From positions 124,001 to 188,000 of the forward strand of contig JAJTUP010000057.1 in NCBI GenBank assembly GCA_021399435.1: a stretch of 64,000 nt of DNA, read 5' to 3'. The DNA is from Diaporthe sp. PMI_573 (taxonomy: Eukaryota; Ascomycota; Sordariomycetes; Diaporthales; Diaporthaceae). The notes under the pieces were generated by a model. That model saw only the letters and a list, made by a program, of their open reading frames with translations. It made no database searches and was not told the DNA's origin. Positions 46,535-57,644 of this stretch are shown here, one piece after another (within the stretch, counting starts at the first letter, position 1; every line of letters begins with the position of its first letter). The position numbers were made by a program, and so were the translations under genes.

Positions 46535-48894
46535 TTTGACTTATTTCGGAGTAGCGGTCGCGTATGTGTGGGTGTTTGTGCGTGGAGTTGATGTTGGCTC
46601 GATATTTGATCCCGCCGTTGGACAGCCGGCGTTTGTGGAATTGTTTTGTTTAGGTATGGGTGGGAAATGCGCCTCTTCGTGTTTGCCGTGTACTCCCCCT
46701 GCTATTATCCCCCTCTTTCCCTCCTCGTGTTGGGCCTGTATCTGCGTAGGTATACACGTCTTCCCGCAGCCTGTTGTTCCGAGACGGCCGTAAGTGTCCG
46801 AGGCAGGCTCGCCAGGCACAACAACTTGCTGACAGGCTCGCGCGCGTAGTGTGCCCAGCGGGTTGGGCCGGACTGCAATCAATCGTGTTCTAGTAGTATA
46901 TCCTGGACAGAGTGCCACGTCCGACGTAGAAGCAATTCGTCGTCAGGAGCTCGGGGCGGTAGAATTGGGCCGCGATGCAAGTCGTCGGGGGCGGACGGGA
47001 CCCGATTGGCGGCGGCGGGCGCGGAGCTGCAGCTTGTTTGCTCGGTTGCCAGTCGTTGGGGTTGAGGCGAGATGTGATGCGCGTGTCTGCTGCTGGGCTC
47101 GTTTGCATGCTGGGAGGAGGGGGTTCGGCTCGATGTGCTCGTCACCGCATTGCGAAGCGAGGCTGTTGCTGTTGTTGTTGTTGAATAAGCGAGGAATAGT
47201 GTAGAAAGGGCAGAGTTGCATTGGAGTTTGTTGTCATTGCGCCGTAGCGGCCGGCGATGGGCGAAAGCAAGAGGGAGAGGACTGACAGGATTGGAGGGAT
47301 CGATGGGCAGCAAGGATGCTGGTCGCCCAGGATTCGCGCCTGCTGCGTGGTTATCTTTCCCGGATCCTCGGTGCTGGGGTTGGCAGGGTGGGATGGATGG
47401 TGGCAGGCGGGCTGGGCTGGTCTGGTCTTGTTTGGCTGGTGGCTGGGAGCCAATTTTAGTGCTTTGCTCGCTTCGTCTCTCTCTACCAACATCCCTCTTT
47501 CCCACACATGCACTGCAGCCTTGGAGGGGAAGAAGAACCGCTTCTAGAAGTCCCCTGTGGCTTGGTAATCCGAGGCTTCAATGTCCCAAGCTTTGGTACC
47601 TGCTTTGACAGCGTGATAAGTGGATATGACGGTGATAGCCTTGCATCTGTCTCTGTCTGCTCTGCAGTAGAAGCACGCTTTTCTGCGACCCTGTGGGGCT
47701 TGATAGCAGCCCAGCTCCAGCTCCATCGATGTAGGGCTGCCGGCGAATGCGGGGTGGGGTGGCTGGGAGGGAGCTCCCTCCACCGTGAATTTCAACCCGT
47801 GCAACCTGGCCAAACTCTAGACGCGGCAGCTCCCGTTCGACCTCTCATTAGGAATCCGCAGGAATTTGACACGTGTTGTACAAAGAGGTGAAGAAATAGA
47901 CATGGTTCTGACTCCCATGTGTGGTCCATTTGTCAACAAAAACAAACACTCTTCACGCACACTTGACAGTCGAGCGCCTAATGCTTGCCATCGACCTGAT
48001 AGGAGCGTGGAGCTCTTCCTCCCACGGAGTTCGCCTTGCACTACCTACTGCTTAACGTCATGCTGGTTGGGAGGAATCGCGGCTAGAAAACAACGTACTT
48101 CGTCTGGTCGCACATTGCGCTTACTGAGCGAGACATAAAATTTGACAACCACAGAGCCGTCATGTCGCACGACACTGCCTCTAGTTGTGCTCCCGAGGCT
48201 GGCATACAAGACAAGAAGTAGACGGTATATTGTAGCCCAATCTAGTAACAAATCTCACCTGCCCTCTATTGGGTGCCGGGCAAATAAGCCCGCTAGGCTG
48301 AGCCAACGGCAGCAAAAAAACCAACATGTCTCACAGGATTCTCAGGCCGCAGCGGCGTTGAAGGGTTTGGTATGGCGACTGATATCGGAGCATTAGAACA
48401 GGGTATCCACTAAAATCTGACAGCAGCGGTCGCCGGCGCTGACTTCGTTTGCCGAACCTGTACGCACCTGGTCGGGCAGCGTGCGTCCCGGAGTCAGAGC
48501 TACTCCGGCGACCTGTGCCTGACTCTGTTTCTGTCTGTCACCTCTCACAAACCACCGCCTTTTTTTTCATTTTCATTCCATGAGTTTCTAGATTCTTCAT
48601 CAGCCTCATTACCCACCAGCAGCCCCTGATATCACACCGGCATCACTTCTGTTCAGATAGATCCAGGCTTGTTGTCATAACGATAGGTTGAGCAGCCACA
48701 TCTCGACACCGTTTGCGCCAATCGGCCAAACAACCCGGCGAGCCAAACAGCCCGACTGGCGGGACCGTGACCACCGAACAACCTGCTCCCGTGTCAACCT
48801 CGGCGGAGCTGCCCCGTGGACCACAATCCCGCCCTTCACCCAGCCTAAGGGTAAACTCTCACACGCAAACCAAAACCACCAAGCAGCCAGGACC
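46535..48894. other. Intergenic, about 2.4 kb, divergent promoters
   Basis: Lies between the minus-strand membrane protein and the plus-strand hydrolase. Open frames here (e.g. 46879-47505 minus) are low-complexity Ser/Pro/Arg-rich and are judged chance ORFs in GC-rich leader sequence. A TTG/CTG trinucleotide run lies near 47163-47185. Confidence 0.45.
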
Positions 48895-49704
48895 ATGGAG
48901 CTAGGAGACCTGCCCCCGCCGGACCCCTCGACGCTGCGCCTGCCGCGCATCCTAATGCTCCACGGCGGCGGCACAAACTCGCGCATCTTCCACATGCAGT
49001 GCCGCAGCCTCGACTACCACCTAAAGCCCCACTTCCGCACCGTCTTCGTCGAGGCGCCCCTCCCCTCGACCGCGGGGCCCGACGTCCTGACCGTCTACGC
49101 CGAGTGCGGGCCCTTCAAGCGCTGGGTCCTGACCACAGAGCCCAACGCCGTCGAGCGCCAGCCAAAGGAGACCTGGGCCCTGGACGAGCGCGCCATCGCC
49201 GACGCCATGGACGCCGACGACCGCCGGGGCGCCACGGGACCCTGGGTCGGGATTCTGGGGTTCAGCCAGGGCGCCAAGATGGCTGCCTCCGTGCTGCTGC
49301 GGCAGCAGGTGAACCCGGGGGCGCTAGGGCGGGTCGGCGGGGCCAGTCGCAAGGCCTCGGGATCGCCCGATGCCGATTTTCGGTTTGGTGTCCTCATGGC
49401 CGGCAGGGGCCCGCTCATCCAGCCCGACCCGGACGCGGGCGACTGGCTGGGCGCGGAGGAGAAGTTCGACTACGCGGGTAACCTTGCTGCGGGGCGGGTC
49501 CTGCGCGTGCCGACTATCCATGTGCATGGCATGCAGGACCCCGGGCTGGACTATCATGAGTGGCTGTTGTCTGAGTGGTGCGAACCCGGGACGACGCAGC
49601 TGATCCAGTGGGAGGGGAACCACAGGTTGCCGTTCAAGACGCCTGATGTTTCCAAGGTGGTGAATGCTGTTTTGGACCTTGCAAGGAGGGAAGGTGTTTT
49701 GTGA
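48895..49704 (+). CDS. FSH1-family serine hydrolase, intronless
   Basis: 269 aa from ATG 48895. It begins close to RILMLHGGGTNSRIF, the usual start of FSH1-type alpha/beta hydrolases. The nucleophile elbow is GFSQGA with Ser124. The acid is likely in HVHGMQDPGLD and the catalytic His in EGNHRLP near residue 245. An upstream in-frame ATG at 48688 would add 69 residues of poor composition and is not preferred. FSH hydrolases cleave small esters or thioesters, and some act as release enzymes in fungal polyketide pathways. No polyketide synthase is seen in this window, so the role is open. Confidence 0.88.
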   Translation: MELGDLPPPDPSTLRLPRILMLHGGGTNSRIFHMQCRSLDYHLKPHFRTVFVEAPLPSTAGPDVLTVYAECGPFKRWVLTTEPNAVERQPKETWALDERAIADAMDADDRRGATGPWVGILGFSQGAKMAASVLLRQQVNPGALGRVGGASRKASGSPDADFRFGVLMAGRGPLIQPDPDAGDWLGAEEKFDYAGNLAAGRVLRVPTIHVHGMQDPGLDYHEWLLSEWCEPGTTQLIQWEGNHRLPFKTPDVSKVVNAVLDLARREGVL

Positions 49705-50094
49705 TGGGCGTTCTGGGCTGTGATGTACGGTTGGATTTGGGAGGTCTCGGGACGTCGAGGGACACCGAGATACAGGCCTTGGAGACGTAATCCCCCATTC
49801 GGTTGTGTTGTATCAGATTATAGAGGCGCCAAACATGAGACATAGACAACAATAGATTTACATTTCATGCCTGCTGCTGCGTCTTAGAAGCATCTTGGAA
49901 AGTTTACAGTTGGTTGACGAGGGATTGTGACGGTCAAGAGTTGCCCTCTTTGATGCCCAAAGCCAAATATCGTTAGAACGTCACAACACACCTACACGAC
50001 CTTGCTCCTTACTATTCACGTGCAACGCGTCTGGAATTCATTGAGGTTTCTTGCTCTGTATACAAATGACCCATGCACATATCATGTCCCAGTG
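49705..50094. other. Intergenic between convergent genes
   Basis: 390 bp with no coding signal. Confidence 0.5.
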
Positions 50095-51311
50095 TTATGC
50101 CCCGCTGACCCGGGCACGGCCATCATTGCCATACAAGCCAACCCCCTCATCACTAACATTGTCATAGTCCACACGAACAGACCGCTGCTGTATTATACCC
50201 GTCGTGCTAGTGCTCTCGCTGGCCTTGGGAGCGTCCGCGCCCACAACAACATTGTTCCTCTGCATGTACCCACCACCGATCGTGCGCAGGAGGATGCCAT
50301 TCTCGCTGAGTTTCTCAAAGTCGTTCTTATTGCTCCGCTCCGCGGTACTCTTTGACCGGGAGAAGGACAGCATTTTGGGAATGATCTTGGCGAAGAAGCG
50401 GCGCATCAGGGGGAGGTTGGCGTTGATGATGGCCAGCTCTGGTTCCAGGACGGTCCATAGCAGGCCCATTGGCAGTGTCCACGTGGGGTCATCGAAGGAG
50501 ATGATCATTAATGACTGGAGTCGGACGATAGAAATTGCCGTGATACTAAAATAATATTAGCATGAAGCTCGGGAACAGTGGCTCGAACTTCGACTCACAG
50601 AATGCCCATGCAGAAGACAAGCAGTAGCCCAAACTTTTGCCCCGGAGGCATTTGCAGCTTCAAGATGCAAGGTACGGGGACGAGCAAGACCATGAAGTCC
50701 GTGATCATATTCGTGACCCCAGCAATCACAAACACAGCATTCCGGTCCCCACAGACGCCGTCGATGGTCGTATCCCAGTTGAAAGCAAGAGGCCGGCAGA
50801 GGAGGAACGTCTCAAGCACAACAGACACCATCCACATGATAACCGCCGCAGCGGTGATCCTCACACCCCAAGTAAACCACCTGCTTGGCGCAAATATCCT
50901 GCTATAGAAGCGCAGGACGGCCAGCTTGACGAGCATGAGCGTGAGGCCGTACAGGGCCTCGAACGGGATGATGAGCTTCAGGGTGATGACGACGTCCGGC
51001 ATGTCCACGTCGGCGATGTGCCTCCCCGTCCCGCCGTGAATGACACAGGCCCATTGGATCCCTAGGGAGATATATGTGAGGAAGAGGGCTGCCGCGATGC
51101 AGTATTCTTCCTCGCGGAAGGCATGGTTTCGCGCGTGGATGGCGTATAGGCGGCCTATGCAGCTGAGGAGCGCTACTACCCCGAAGACTGTGGTGACGAT
51201 TAAGGGGTGGAGGGTCTCTGGTGTGTTTGCTGGGTAAATTGTCATGGCGTCGTGGGTTGGCCCGTAGTGAACGGACGAGTGCTGTGAGGCACTTTCAATC
51301 ACTCGGAACAT
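50095..51311 (-). CDS. Fungal rhodopsin-domain integral membrane protein
   Basis: Minus-strand exons are 51311-50599 and 50545-50095, giving 387 aa. Seven hydrophobic segments lie in the first about 290 residues, with the family pattern: a first helix (VTTVFGVVALLSCIGRLYA), the EEYCIAAA segment, the CRPLAFNWD motif with CGDRNA after helix 5, and the TDFMVLLVPVPCILKLQMP loop. A cytoplasmic Ser/Lys-rich tail of about 90 residues follows. These SAT4/Pth11-related proteins are plasma-membrane proteins of mostly unknown function. They lack the retinal-binding Lys context of opsins, so light sensing is not implied. Confidence 0.85.
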
Positions 51312-52654
51312 TTACATCGTAAGGACGTCTCCGTATGTGATCGAGGGGCCTAGAACGGCGAGAGTGTGGCCTTGGCTCAGGGACGGAGGCAGACCCCCTG
51401 GATTACGTTCATTATATCAGAGGAAGTTACCCTGCATGCAGGATTTGCGAAACCTATCACATTTCAGAAAAAAACATGGCTTGATTAATCAAAGGCGTCT
51501 AGGTATCATTTGGCAGTTTCCACATTCCCAATTCGGACGATAGTCAAGACATATATGTATTCTGCAACGCCTCCCAAGCCACTTCAAAGACTCATGATGT
51601 CCTCCACCTACTCAGTGTCATCATAGGCGTCACTTTTAGGCTGGTCATGACGAACACTTTCCTTTCGAAGAGGCCGATGACCTGTTTCGTGGAGCACCAC
51701 ATGTGCAGTAGCCCGGGCTCCACCAAAGGATTTCTGGTGCGAGTGGGCTGGCTCCACTGAGTCGCCCATCCTCTTACATGTAGGCCAGATCCGGAGATTA
51801 CGGCCGGCCTGCGATGTTCTCATCGTTTGGCGCTCAGCTAAGAAACTCGAGTCAGTGCAACTGATATATCATATGAGTACTGACTGCTCAACCATTTGTT
51901 TTGTCCGCATGAAAAGTGAAGTATATGTCTGTGCGTGGTGGCAACTCCAGTGAACGTTAGCATACCGGAGCCGGCCCGTCCCTTTTGAAGCCTGGGCCCA
52001 AGTGTGGGTTCAGGATGCGCATTAAATCCCCAGGGCGTGCCAGGCCCTGCCGATCCTGTTCCCTAGGTACAGCGGAGCGGTGCCTATTACGGACTGAGAT
52101 GCCAATCACCATGTGGTGTGCCATTAAGTCTTTCAGATGCATCGTTTCGACCAGCAGGCGTACGCATGATAACAAATCACCCCAGGGACTCCCACCTCCT
52201 TGACTGGTCTCGGTGGAGAAGGACAAAATCCGACTCTACTGCCTAGCGGAAGGCCAATCGCCGTTTCTGGATCAAATTTCCAGCAGTCCACATGCCTACG
52301 AATGCACGCTGCAATATGGCGGCACGGCACCGGCACTGCAGCCACTGAGGGCTGGTTTCTCACTGAATATTGTGGATCGTCACAAAATAACTCGTAAGAA
52401 ATGGCATTTCACATTGTGTTGGTTTGCTCGAATGTGTCTCATGGGGTTAATGCCCCCACCCAAAATGCTACAATGGCAGCACGCGGGGCTGGGAGGGCCT
52501 TCACCCGATGTTGGGCCTTTGGGAATATGGACTACACATGTGCCTATCTCGCCCACAACACGATTTGAATCAAGCAGCCGACTTTATACTCAAACCTTTC
52601 CATTCTGTTCAAGGTCCCGAACAATTCCATTCCAACCCGTCTTTTCTGCGTATC
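51312..52654. other. Intergenic, about 1.3 kb
   Basis: Divergent promoter region of the rhodopsin-domain gene (-) and the GMC gene (+). Only chance ORFs. Confidence 0.5.
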
Positions 52655-54652
52655 ATGGCTTCATCATCAGCAGACATGTCTTTTGCGGAGGGCCTTGAGG
52701 CGTCGAAGTTTGACTTCGTAGTCGTGGGCGGTGGTACAGCGGGACTAGTCGTTGCTGCCCGACTGACTGAGAACCCCGATATCAAAGTACTCGTTCTCGA
52801 GGCTGGCGCGGATCGCAGGCAGGACCCAAGGATCAAAATCCAAGGTATCTGCCTGAGCACTTATTTCGACCCCGATTTCGATTGGTGCCTATCCACTGAG
52901 CCCCAGGTACGTTGTGCTGTGTTATTGCAGTTTGCCGCAGTTGGGAGGATTATCAACTGACGATCTCTATTAGCCTGGGCTCAATGATCGACGACTTGGT
53001 CAACCACAGGGGAAGACGCTTGGAGGCTCGTCTGCGTAAGTATGCTGCTAAAAGATATGTAATTCGGGAAAAATGCTAAATCTGTCAGTATCAACCTTGG
53101 CATGGTGATATTTCCGTCCCGTTCAGGTTTCGACTCATGGGAGAAGCTGGGCAACCCCGGTTGGGGATGGCAGTCAATGGCGCCTTACTTCCGCAAGTTT
53201 CACACATATACGGCACCCGAACCCCAAACTCAAGAGGACCTCATGCTCGACTACGTGGTGAAGGATGCCCAAGGAAACCATGGTCCTTTGCAGATTTCTT
53301 ACGGGAGCGGGGCTGGATATCCTCCCTTCAACAGCGCCTGGCCCCGAGCATGGTCGAACCTCAACAGGAAGCTGATCGGGGATCCTATCAGCGGAGTTGC
53401 TGTGGGCTCATTCAACAACCCAGCTACGATTAACCCGACCACGAAGGAGAGGAGCCACGCCGGAAACGCATACCTCACGGAAGAGGTTGCGAGCAGGAAA
53501 AACCTCAGAGTAGTCACTGAAGCTCTGGTCTCGAAGGTGATCCTGGAGAAAGGCTCAGGTGGTACGATCAAAGCAAGCGGCGTCGAGTTCAAAGCAAAGG
53601 ATGGGAAGGTACGCCGGGTTACAGCCGGTCATGAAGTCATTATGGCCGCAGGTACTATCAAAACGCCCCAGGTCCTCGAGCTATCCGGAATCGGGAGTGC
53701 GAAGGTCCTCAAGGAGAATGGTGTTGAGTGCTTTGTCGACAACCCCAATGTGGGAGAGAATCTGCAGGACCACGGCTTCGTCCCCTTTTCATGGGAAGTC
53801 GCAGACCCAGCCACGTCAGGCGACCAGATGCGCAACCCAGAGGTGGTCCAGATGGCCTCGGGCGCATACAACTCCGCCAAGGCAGGACCGCTGAGCACCC
53901 ACGCCCTCGCGTCGGCCTTCCTGCCGCTGCAAAACCAGGACCTCAGCCCAGCATCCGTGGACGAGCTCCTCCCAGCGTACTTCGACAACCATCCCGTCCC
54001 CGCCGCGCTGAAGAAGCAATACGAGGTCCTCCGCGAGCAGATCCGGGCGCCAGACGACTGCTCAGCACAGTACACGCTCGCGCCGTTCCAGATCACGCCC
54101 AGCGCGGACCCGTCGCCCCAGGCGACCTTCGGGATGAAGGAGGACGGCTTCTACGCGTCCATGGTGGCCGTGCTGAACCACCCCTTCAGCCGGGGCTCGG
54201 TGCACATCCGGTCGTCGGACCCGGAGGCGGCGCCCATGCTCGACCCGCGGACTATGTCGCACCCGCTGGACCTGGAGCTGCACGCGCGGCACGCTCTGGT
54301 TCTCGAGACGCTGCGGGATACCAGTCCCCTGCGCGAGCTGTTCAAGGACGGCGGGAGGCGCATCCATAATGGTGGTAGGAGGGTGCAGACGCTGGATGAG
54401 GCCAAGGAGGCGGTGCGGAATGGGTTTACTCCGCACTACCACGTCTGCGGCACCGCGGCCATGCTCCCCAGGGACGAGGGTGGTGTGGTGGACCCTAAAT
54501 TGAGGGTCTACGGTGTGGAGGGCTTGCGAATCGTGGATGCGAGTGTGTTCCCGTTGATTCCTAGGGGAAACATTCAGTCGGATGTGTATGCTGTTGCTGA
54601 GAGGGCGGCGGAGATCCTGCTGGAGGGGTGGGAACAAAGGTCGTCGAAGTAG
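52655..54652 (+). CDS. GMC-family FAD-dependent oxidoreductase (3 exons)
   Basis: Exons are 52655-52906, 52974-53035 and 53089-54652, giving 625 aa. The FAD-binding motif GGGTAG is at residues 25-30, with the flavin acid region VLVLEAGAD after it. GKTLGGSSAINLG is GMC signature 1 and spans the second intron. GTIKTPQVLELSGIG near residue 290 is signature 2. The active-site His is in HYHVCGTAAM near residue 555, and NIQSDVYAVAERAAE is the C-terminal motif. No signal peptide is evident, so an intracellular alcohol- or choline-dehydrogenase-like or aryl-alcohol-oxidase-like enzyme is likely. The acceptor and substrate cannot be told. Confidence 0.92.
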
Positions 54653-54994
54653 AGAATTGGTCACATAGTCAATATTGACTATAGAGATTTGGGGCGAGAA
54701 GCTGTACGCTTTCATCTAAGTGCGCATACTCAAGCCCCGATCATCGTGACTGCTGCTGTCTTGGAACTAGGAAGCAGTGTTGTCTTACAAATCATGCCGA
54801 GCGGAGGGCGTATCTAGCCAACCTTGGAAGAGCATGCAAATGTGAACCACCATTTCCCCTCATTCTGTTGAGAACAGATCCTCCGCATGTGGCTTGATAC
54901 CATCGCAAAACTACTTATTTATGCTTGTATTCCTCAACATTAATAGATCGGACTTCAATTTTCAGGTCTATCCCGCTTCTGAAGATCCCCGAAC
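54653..54994. other. Intergenic
   Basis: 342 bp promoter of the hydrolase gene. No coding signal. Confidence 0.5.
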
Positions 54995-56191
54995 ATGGCT
55001 GATCTTCCACCACTTCCATTGCCAGAAGACATCAGTCAGCGCTACATCAACCTCACCGACGTCGCCACCTGCGGTCTTAAGATCTTCGTCCTCGAAGCTG
55101 GTGACCCCAAACAACCTCTTATTCTCCTCTTCCACGGCTATCCGGAATTGGCATATACATGGCGGAAGATGATCCTCCCTCTTGCCTCCAAGGGTTACCA
55201 CGTTGTCGCCCCAGACTCCCGCGGCTATGGACGGACCACGGGATGGGACACGAGCAGCTACGCACACACGAACCTGTCGCAATTCACGCAAACCCAGCTG
55301 GTACTCGACAACATGGCCCTGATGCGAGCACTGGGCCACGAGACAGCTGCTTGCGTGATAGGCCATGACTTTGGTGCAAGCGCAGCGAGTGCCTGTGCGC
55401 TCACCCGACCTGACTTATTCAAAGCGGCAGTCTTCATGAGCCACGTCCCAACAGGGCCACAAGCCCTTCCGCCTCTGAATCAGTCCTCCTCCAAGTTCGA
55501 GAATCGGAAGGAAGACTCGGCCGAAACAAGCTTTCCCAGGGATCCAGACGTTCACATAAGTCTTGCTCAAAGGGATCCACCAGTGAAACATTACAAATGG
55601 TACAATAGTACACCCTCGGCCGCGCACGACTGGGGAAACCCACCACAAGGGCTCCGGGCGTTCCTTCGTGGTTATGTGCACCTCAAAAGCCACGAATGGA
55701 AGGGCCAAGGCGACATAGGCCGGCTTACCGGGTGGACAGCTGACCAGCTGGCGCGTATGCCGCCCTACTACATCCTGCCGCTCGGCTCTACGATGCCTGG
55801 AATGGTCGAGCAGAATATGCGCACAGAGGATGAAAATCTGACAAAGACTTTCGTGACAGATGGAGAGCTAGATGTTTATGTCTCCGAGTTCGAGCGGACG
55901 GGCTTCCAGGGGATGTTGAACTGGTATCGTAGCTCGACGAGTCCGGGGAACCTGGACCCTGCCATGGCCGTCTTTGCGGGGAGGAAATTCGAAGTCCCTA
56001 CTACTTACATCAGCGGTGCTTCAGACTGGGGAAACTATCAGCGACCTGGGGCACTTGAGGGCTTCGAGACGGGGAAGACAGCGAGTAATTATAGAGGTAC
56101 GAAGATTTTTGACGGTGCAGGACATTGGCCGCAGACGGAAATCCCAGAAGTCGTTTGTGAAGAGGTTTTGAAGTTTCTTCAAGGTCGTTGA
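54995..56191 (+). CDS. Epoxide-hydrolase-like alpha/beta hydrolase, intronless
   Basis: 398 aa. HGYP at residues 47-50 forms the oxyanion-hole turn. The nucleophile position is Asp125 in GHDFGA, as in epoxide hydrolases and haloalkane dehalogenases rather than a Ser esterase. A candidate acid is Asp in ISGASDWG near 343, and the base is His377 in GAGHWPQ. The cap region is long (about residues 160-310). A soluble epoxide hydrolase is the best call. It follows the GMC gene on the same strand 342 bp away; joint use in one pathway is possible but unproven. Confidence 0.88.
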   Translation: MADLPPLPLPEDISQRYINLTDVATCGLKIFVLEAGDPKQPLILLFHGYPELAYTWRKMILPLASKGYHVVAPDSRGYGRTTGWDTSSYAHTNLSQFTQTQLVLDNMALMRALGHETAACVIGHDFGASAASACALTRPDLFKAAVFMSHVPTGPQALPPLNQSSSKFENRKEDSAETSFPRDPDVHISLAQRDPPVKHYKWYNSTPSAAHDWGNPPQGLRAFLRGYVHLKSHEWKGQGDIGRLTGWTADQLARMPPYYILPLGSTMPGMVEQNMRTEDENLTKTFVTDGELDVYVSEFERTGFQGMLNWYRSSTSPGNLDPAMAVFAGRKFEVPTTYISGASDWGNYQRPGALEGFETGKTASNYRGTKIFDGAGHWPQTEIPEVVCEEVLKFLQGR

Positions 56192-56443
56192 AAAACCGAC
56201 TTGTGTCGAAGCATAGATAGTATGTCAGTGCCGGACTCGGATGCTGTTCCTGACGCCGTTGGATGCTACGCGATGAAACCATAGTTGCAAAACTACATGA
56301 CCCTGTAATTGCGGTTTCGTACGCTGCTCATCCGCTTTCCATCAACCTCATCGTCTGTGAACGTCCAGCTCCCAGAGCCTAGCCTCTCATAAGAGTCAAT
56401 GTGACACTGCGATTGGCCAAGCACGGTGAAATCAAAGCGATTC

Positions 56444-57126
56444 CTAGACCATGACGTCTTGAACATTTGCCAGCACAAACACATTCACCTCTGCTTCAAA
56501 TCCATCGCATATACCCAGCCCTGGCGTGGTCTTGGAGCGATCGACCGAGCTGACGGTACCTGTCCCAGGAGCATTGGCTGCGTGGAAGTTGACCACCTTT
56601 AAAGTACAATCCGGATAGAAAACCATCTCTCCTTCAGGAGAATGCCCTTTCTCAGCACATTTTGGGTGTGAAAGGGAATACATGACATTTGCCAAGCCCC
56701 GTATTAATTGAATTGGTAGACTTCTCAGTCGAATACAGCGGCCTACCTTTACACAACCTAGAGGATTGGCTCCACTGGGTTTAACATTTGCTTTGATTTC
56801 AACACCACCAGAACCATATTTCCCATCGACGTTGGCCTCCCATACTGGATTTATCCTATGGAATGTCGGACTCATATCGTCAACTTCTCTGTTCACAGAA
56901 GCCCACGAGAAGGATGGGGCACTGTAATAGTCGGGTGCCGGCGTGTGTGAGTTGGTTTGGACAAATCGTACTTCAGGTCTCCGCTCCATATACCCGCCAA
57001 ATACTTCAGATTGTATCGACTTTCGATCGAAGAGGCGAAATAAGCTGCAGCTGGCAGCCGGTCCTTCGATTTCGACAGTTTTCTTGCCGTGTACGCCGGC
57101 ACCGTGAGGTGTCCCCGTTGGTCCAA
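56444..57126 (-). pseudogene. C-terminal remnant of a HET-type protein
   Basis: On the minus strand, 57126 onward reads KLSKSKDRLPAAAYFAS then YLAGIWSGDLKYDL. From about 56985 another frame reads FVQTNSHTPAPDYYSAPSFSWASV and continues to a stop at 56444. Together these match the typical C-terminal half of fungal HET-domain proteins (a KLP-type block, YLAGLW, and APSFSWAS). The two parts are in different frames, so a small deletion near 56960-56970 is likely. No HET domain itself (usual N-terminal 150 residues) is found upstream. The piece is therefore a truncated, frameshifted relic. Family recognition is from memory of the conserved blocks. Confidence 0.65.
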
Positions 57127-57644
57127 TGTTGATTTAACACTCGGGAAGAAACAGTATGGTTCCTTTCACTTTGTCGAGCTTTTCGCGAATTTCACGAAAT
57201 TTGAGCTGCGCTGTAAGTTGAGATCAAAGTGGCGGCGGACACACACATACAGGAAAAGTGTTCACCGATTTTCATGGACGAGCATATAATTATGCATAAA
57301 CGTTCCCACCAATGACTTCCTCTATTGCGTCTTGAGGAGGCATTGCTGTGATGGCTTGTGATCATATGCCCAAGCCATAGACCTTCAGCCCGCCCACGTG
57401 TTGTAGGATTTAAATCCCTGCACAGCCGCAGAACAAGTTCAGCTGACCGGGCTGCAGGCGACCGGGGCGCAGGCCCAACTGTGTTGCCTGCCACTGCTGC
57501 GGGCTCAATGCCACGCTACCACCATATTTGACAGCCAGCCCCTCTTTCTTGGAAGGTGTGGGCGATTTTCCAAACTCCGAGGGCAAACTTCCAACACCCG
57601 CGCTTGCAATTCCCCTCTGAACCGCCTTCCTTTCTGCCCTAACG
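57127..57644. other. Divergent intergenic region before NACHT gene
   Basis: About 520 bp. Expected site of the missing N-terminal part of the HET remnant, but no matching coding sequence is visible. Contains the NACHT gene promoter. Confidence 0.45.

Noticed and set aside
46879..47505. 208-codon minus-strand ORF
   Set aside because: Low-complexity Ser/Pro/Arg/Ala sequence with no structured segment; fits GC-rich untranslated DNA.
48688..48894. N-terminal extension of the FSH hydrolase
   Set aside because: The added 69 residues have no family match and the usual FSH start is close to ATG 48895.
48895..56191. A second metabolite cluster (FSH hydrolase, GMC oxidase, epoxide hydrolase)
   Set aside because: Tailoring-type enzymes only; no core synthase, regulator or exporter links them.
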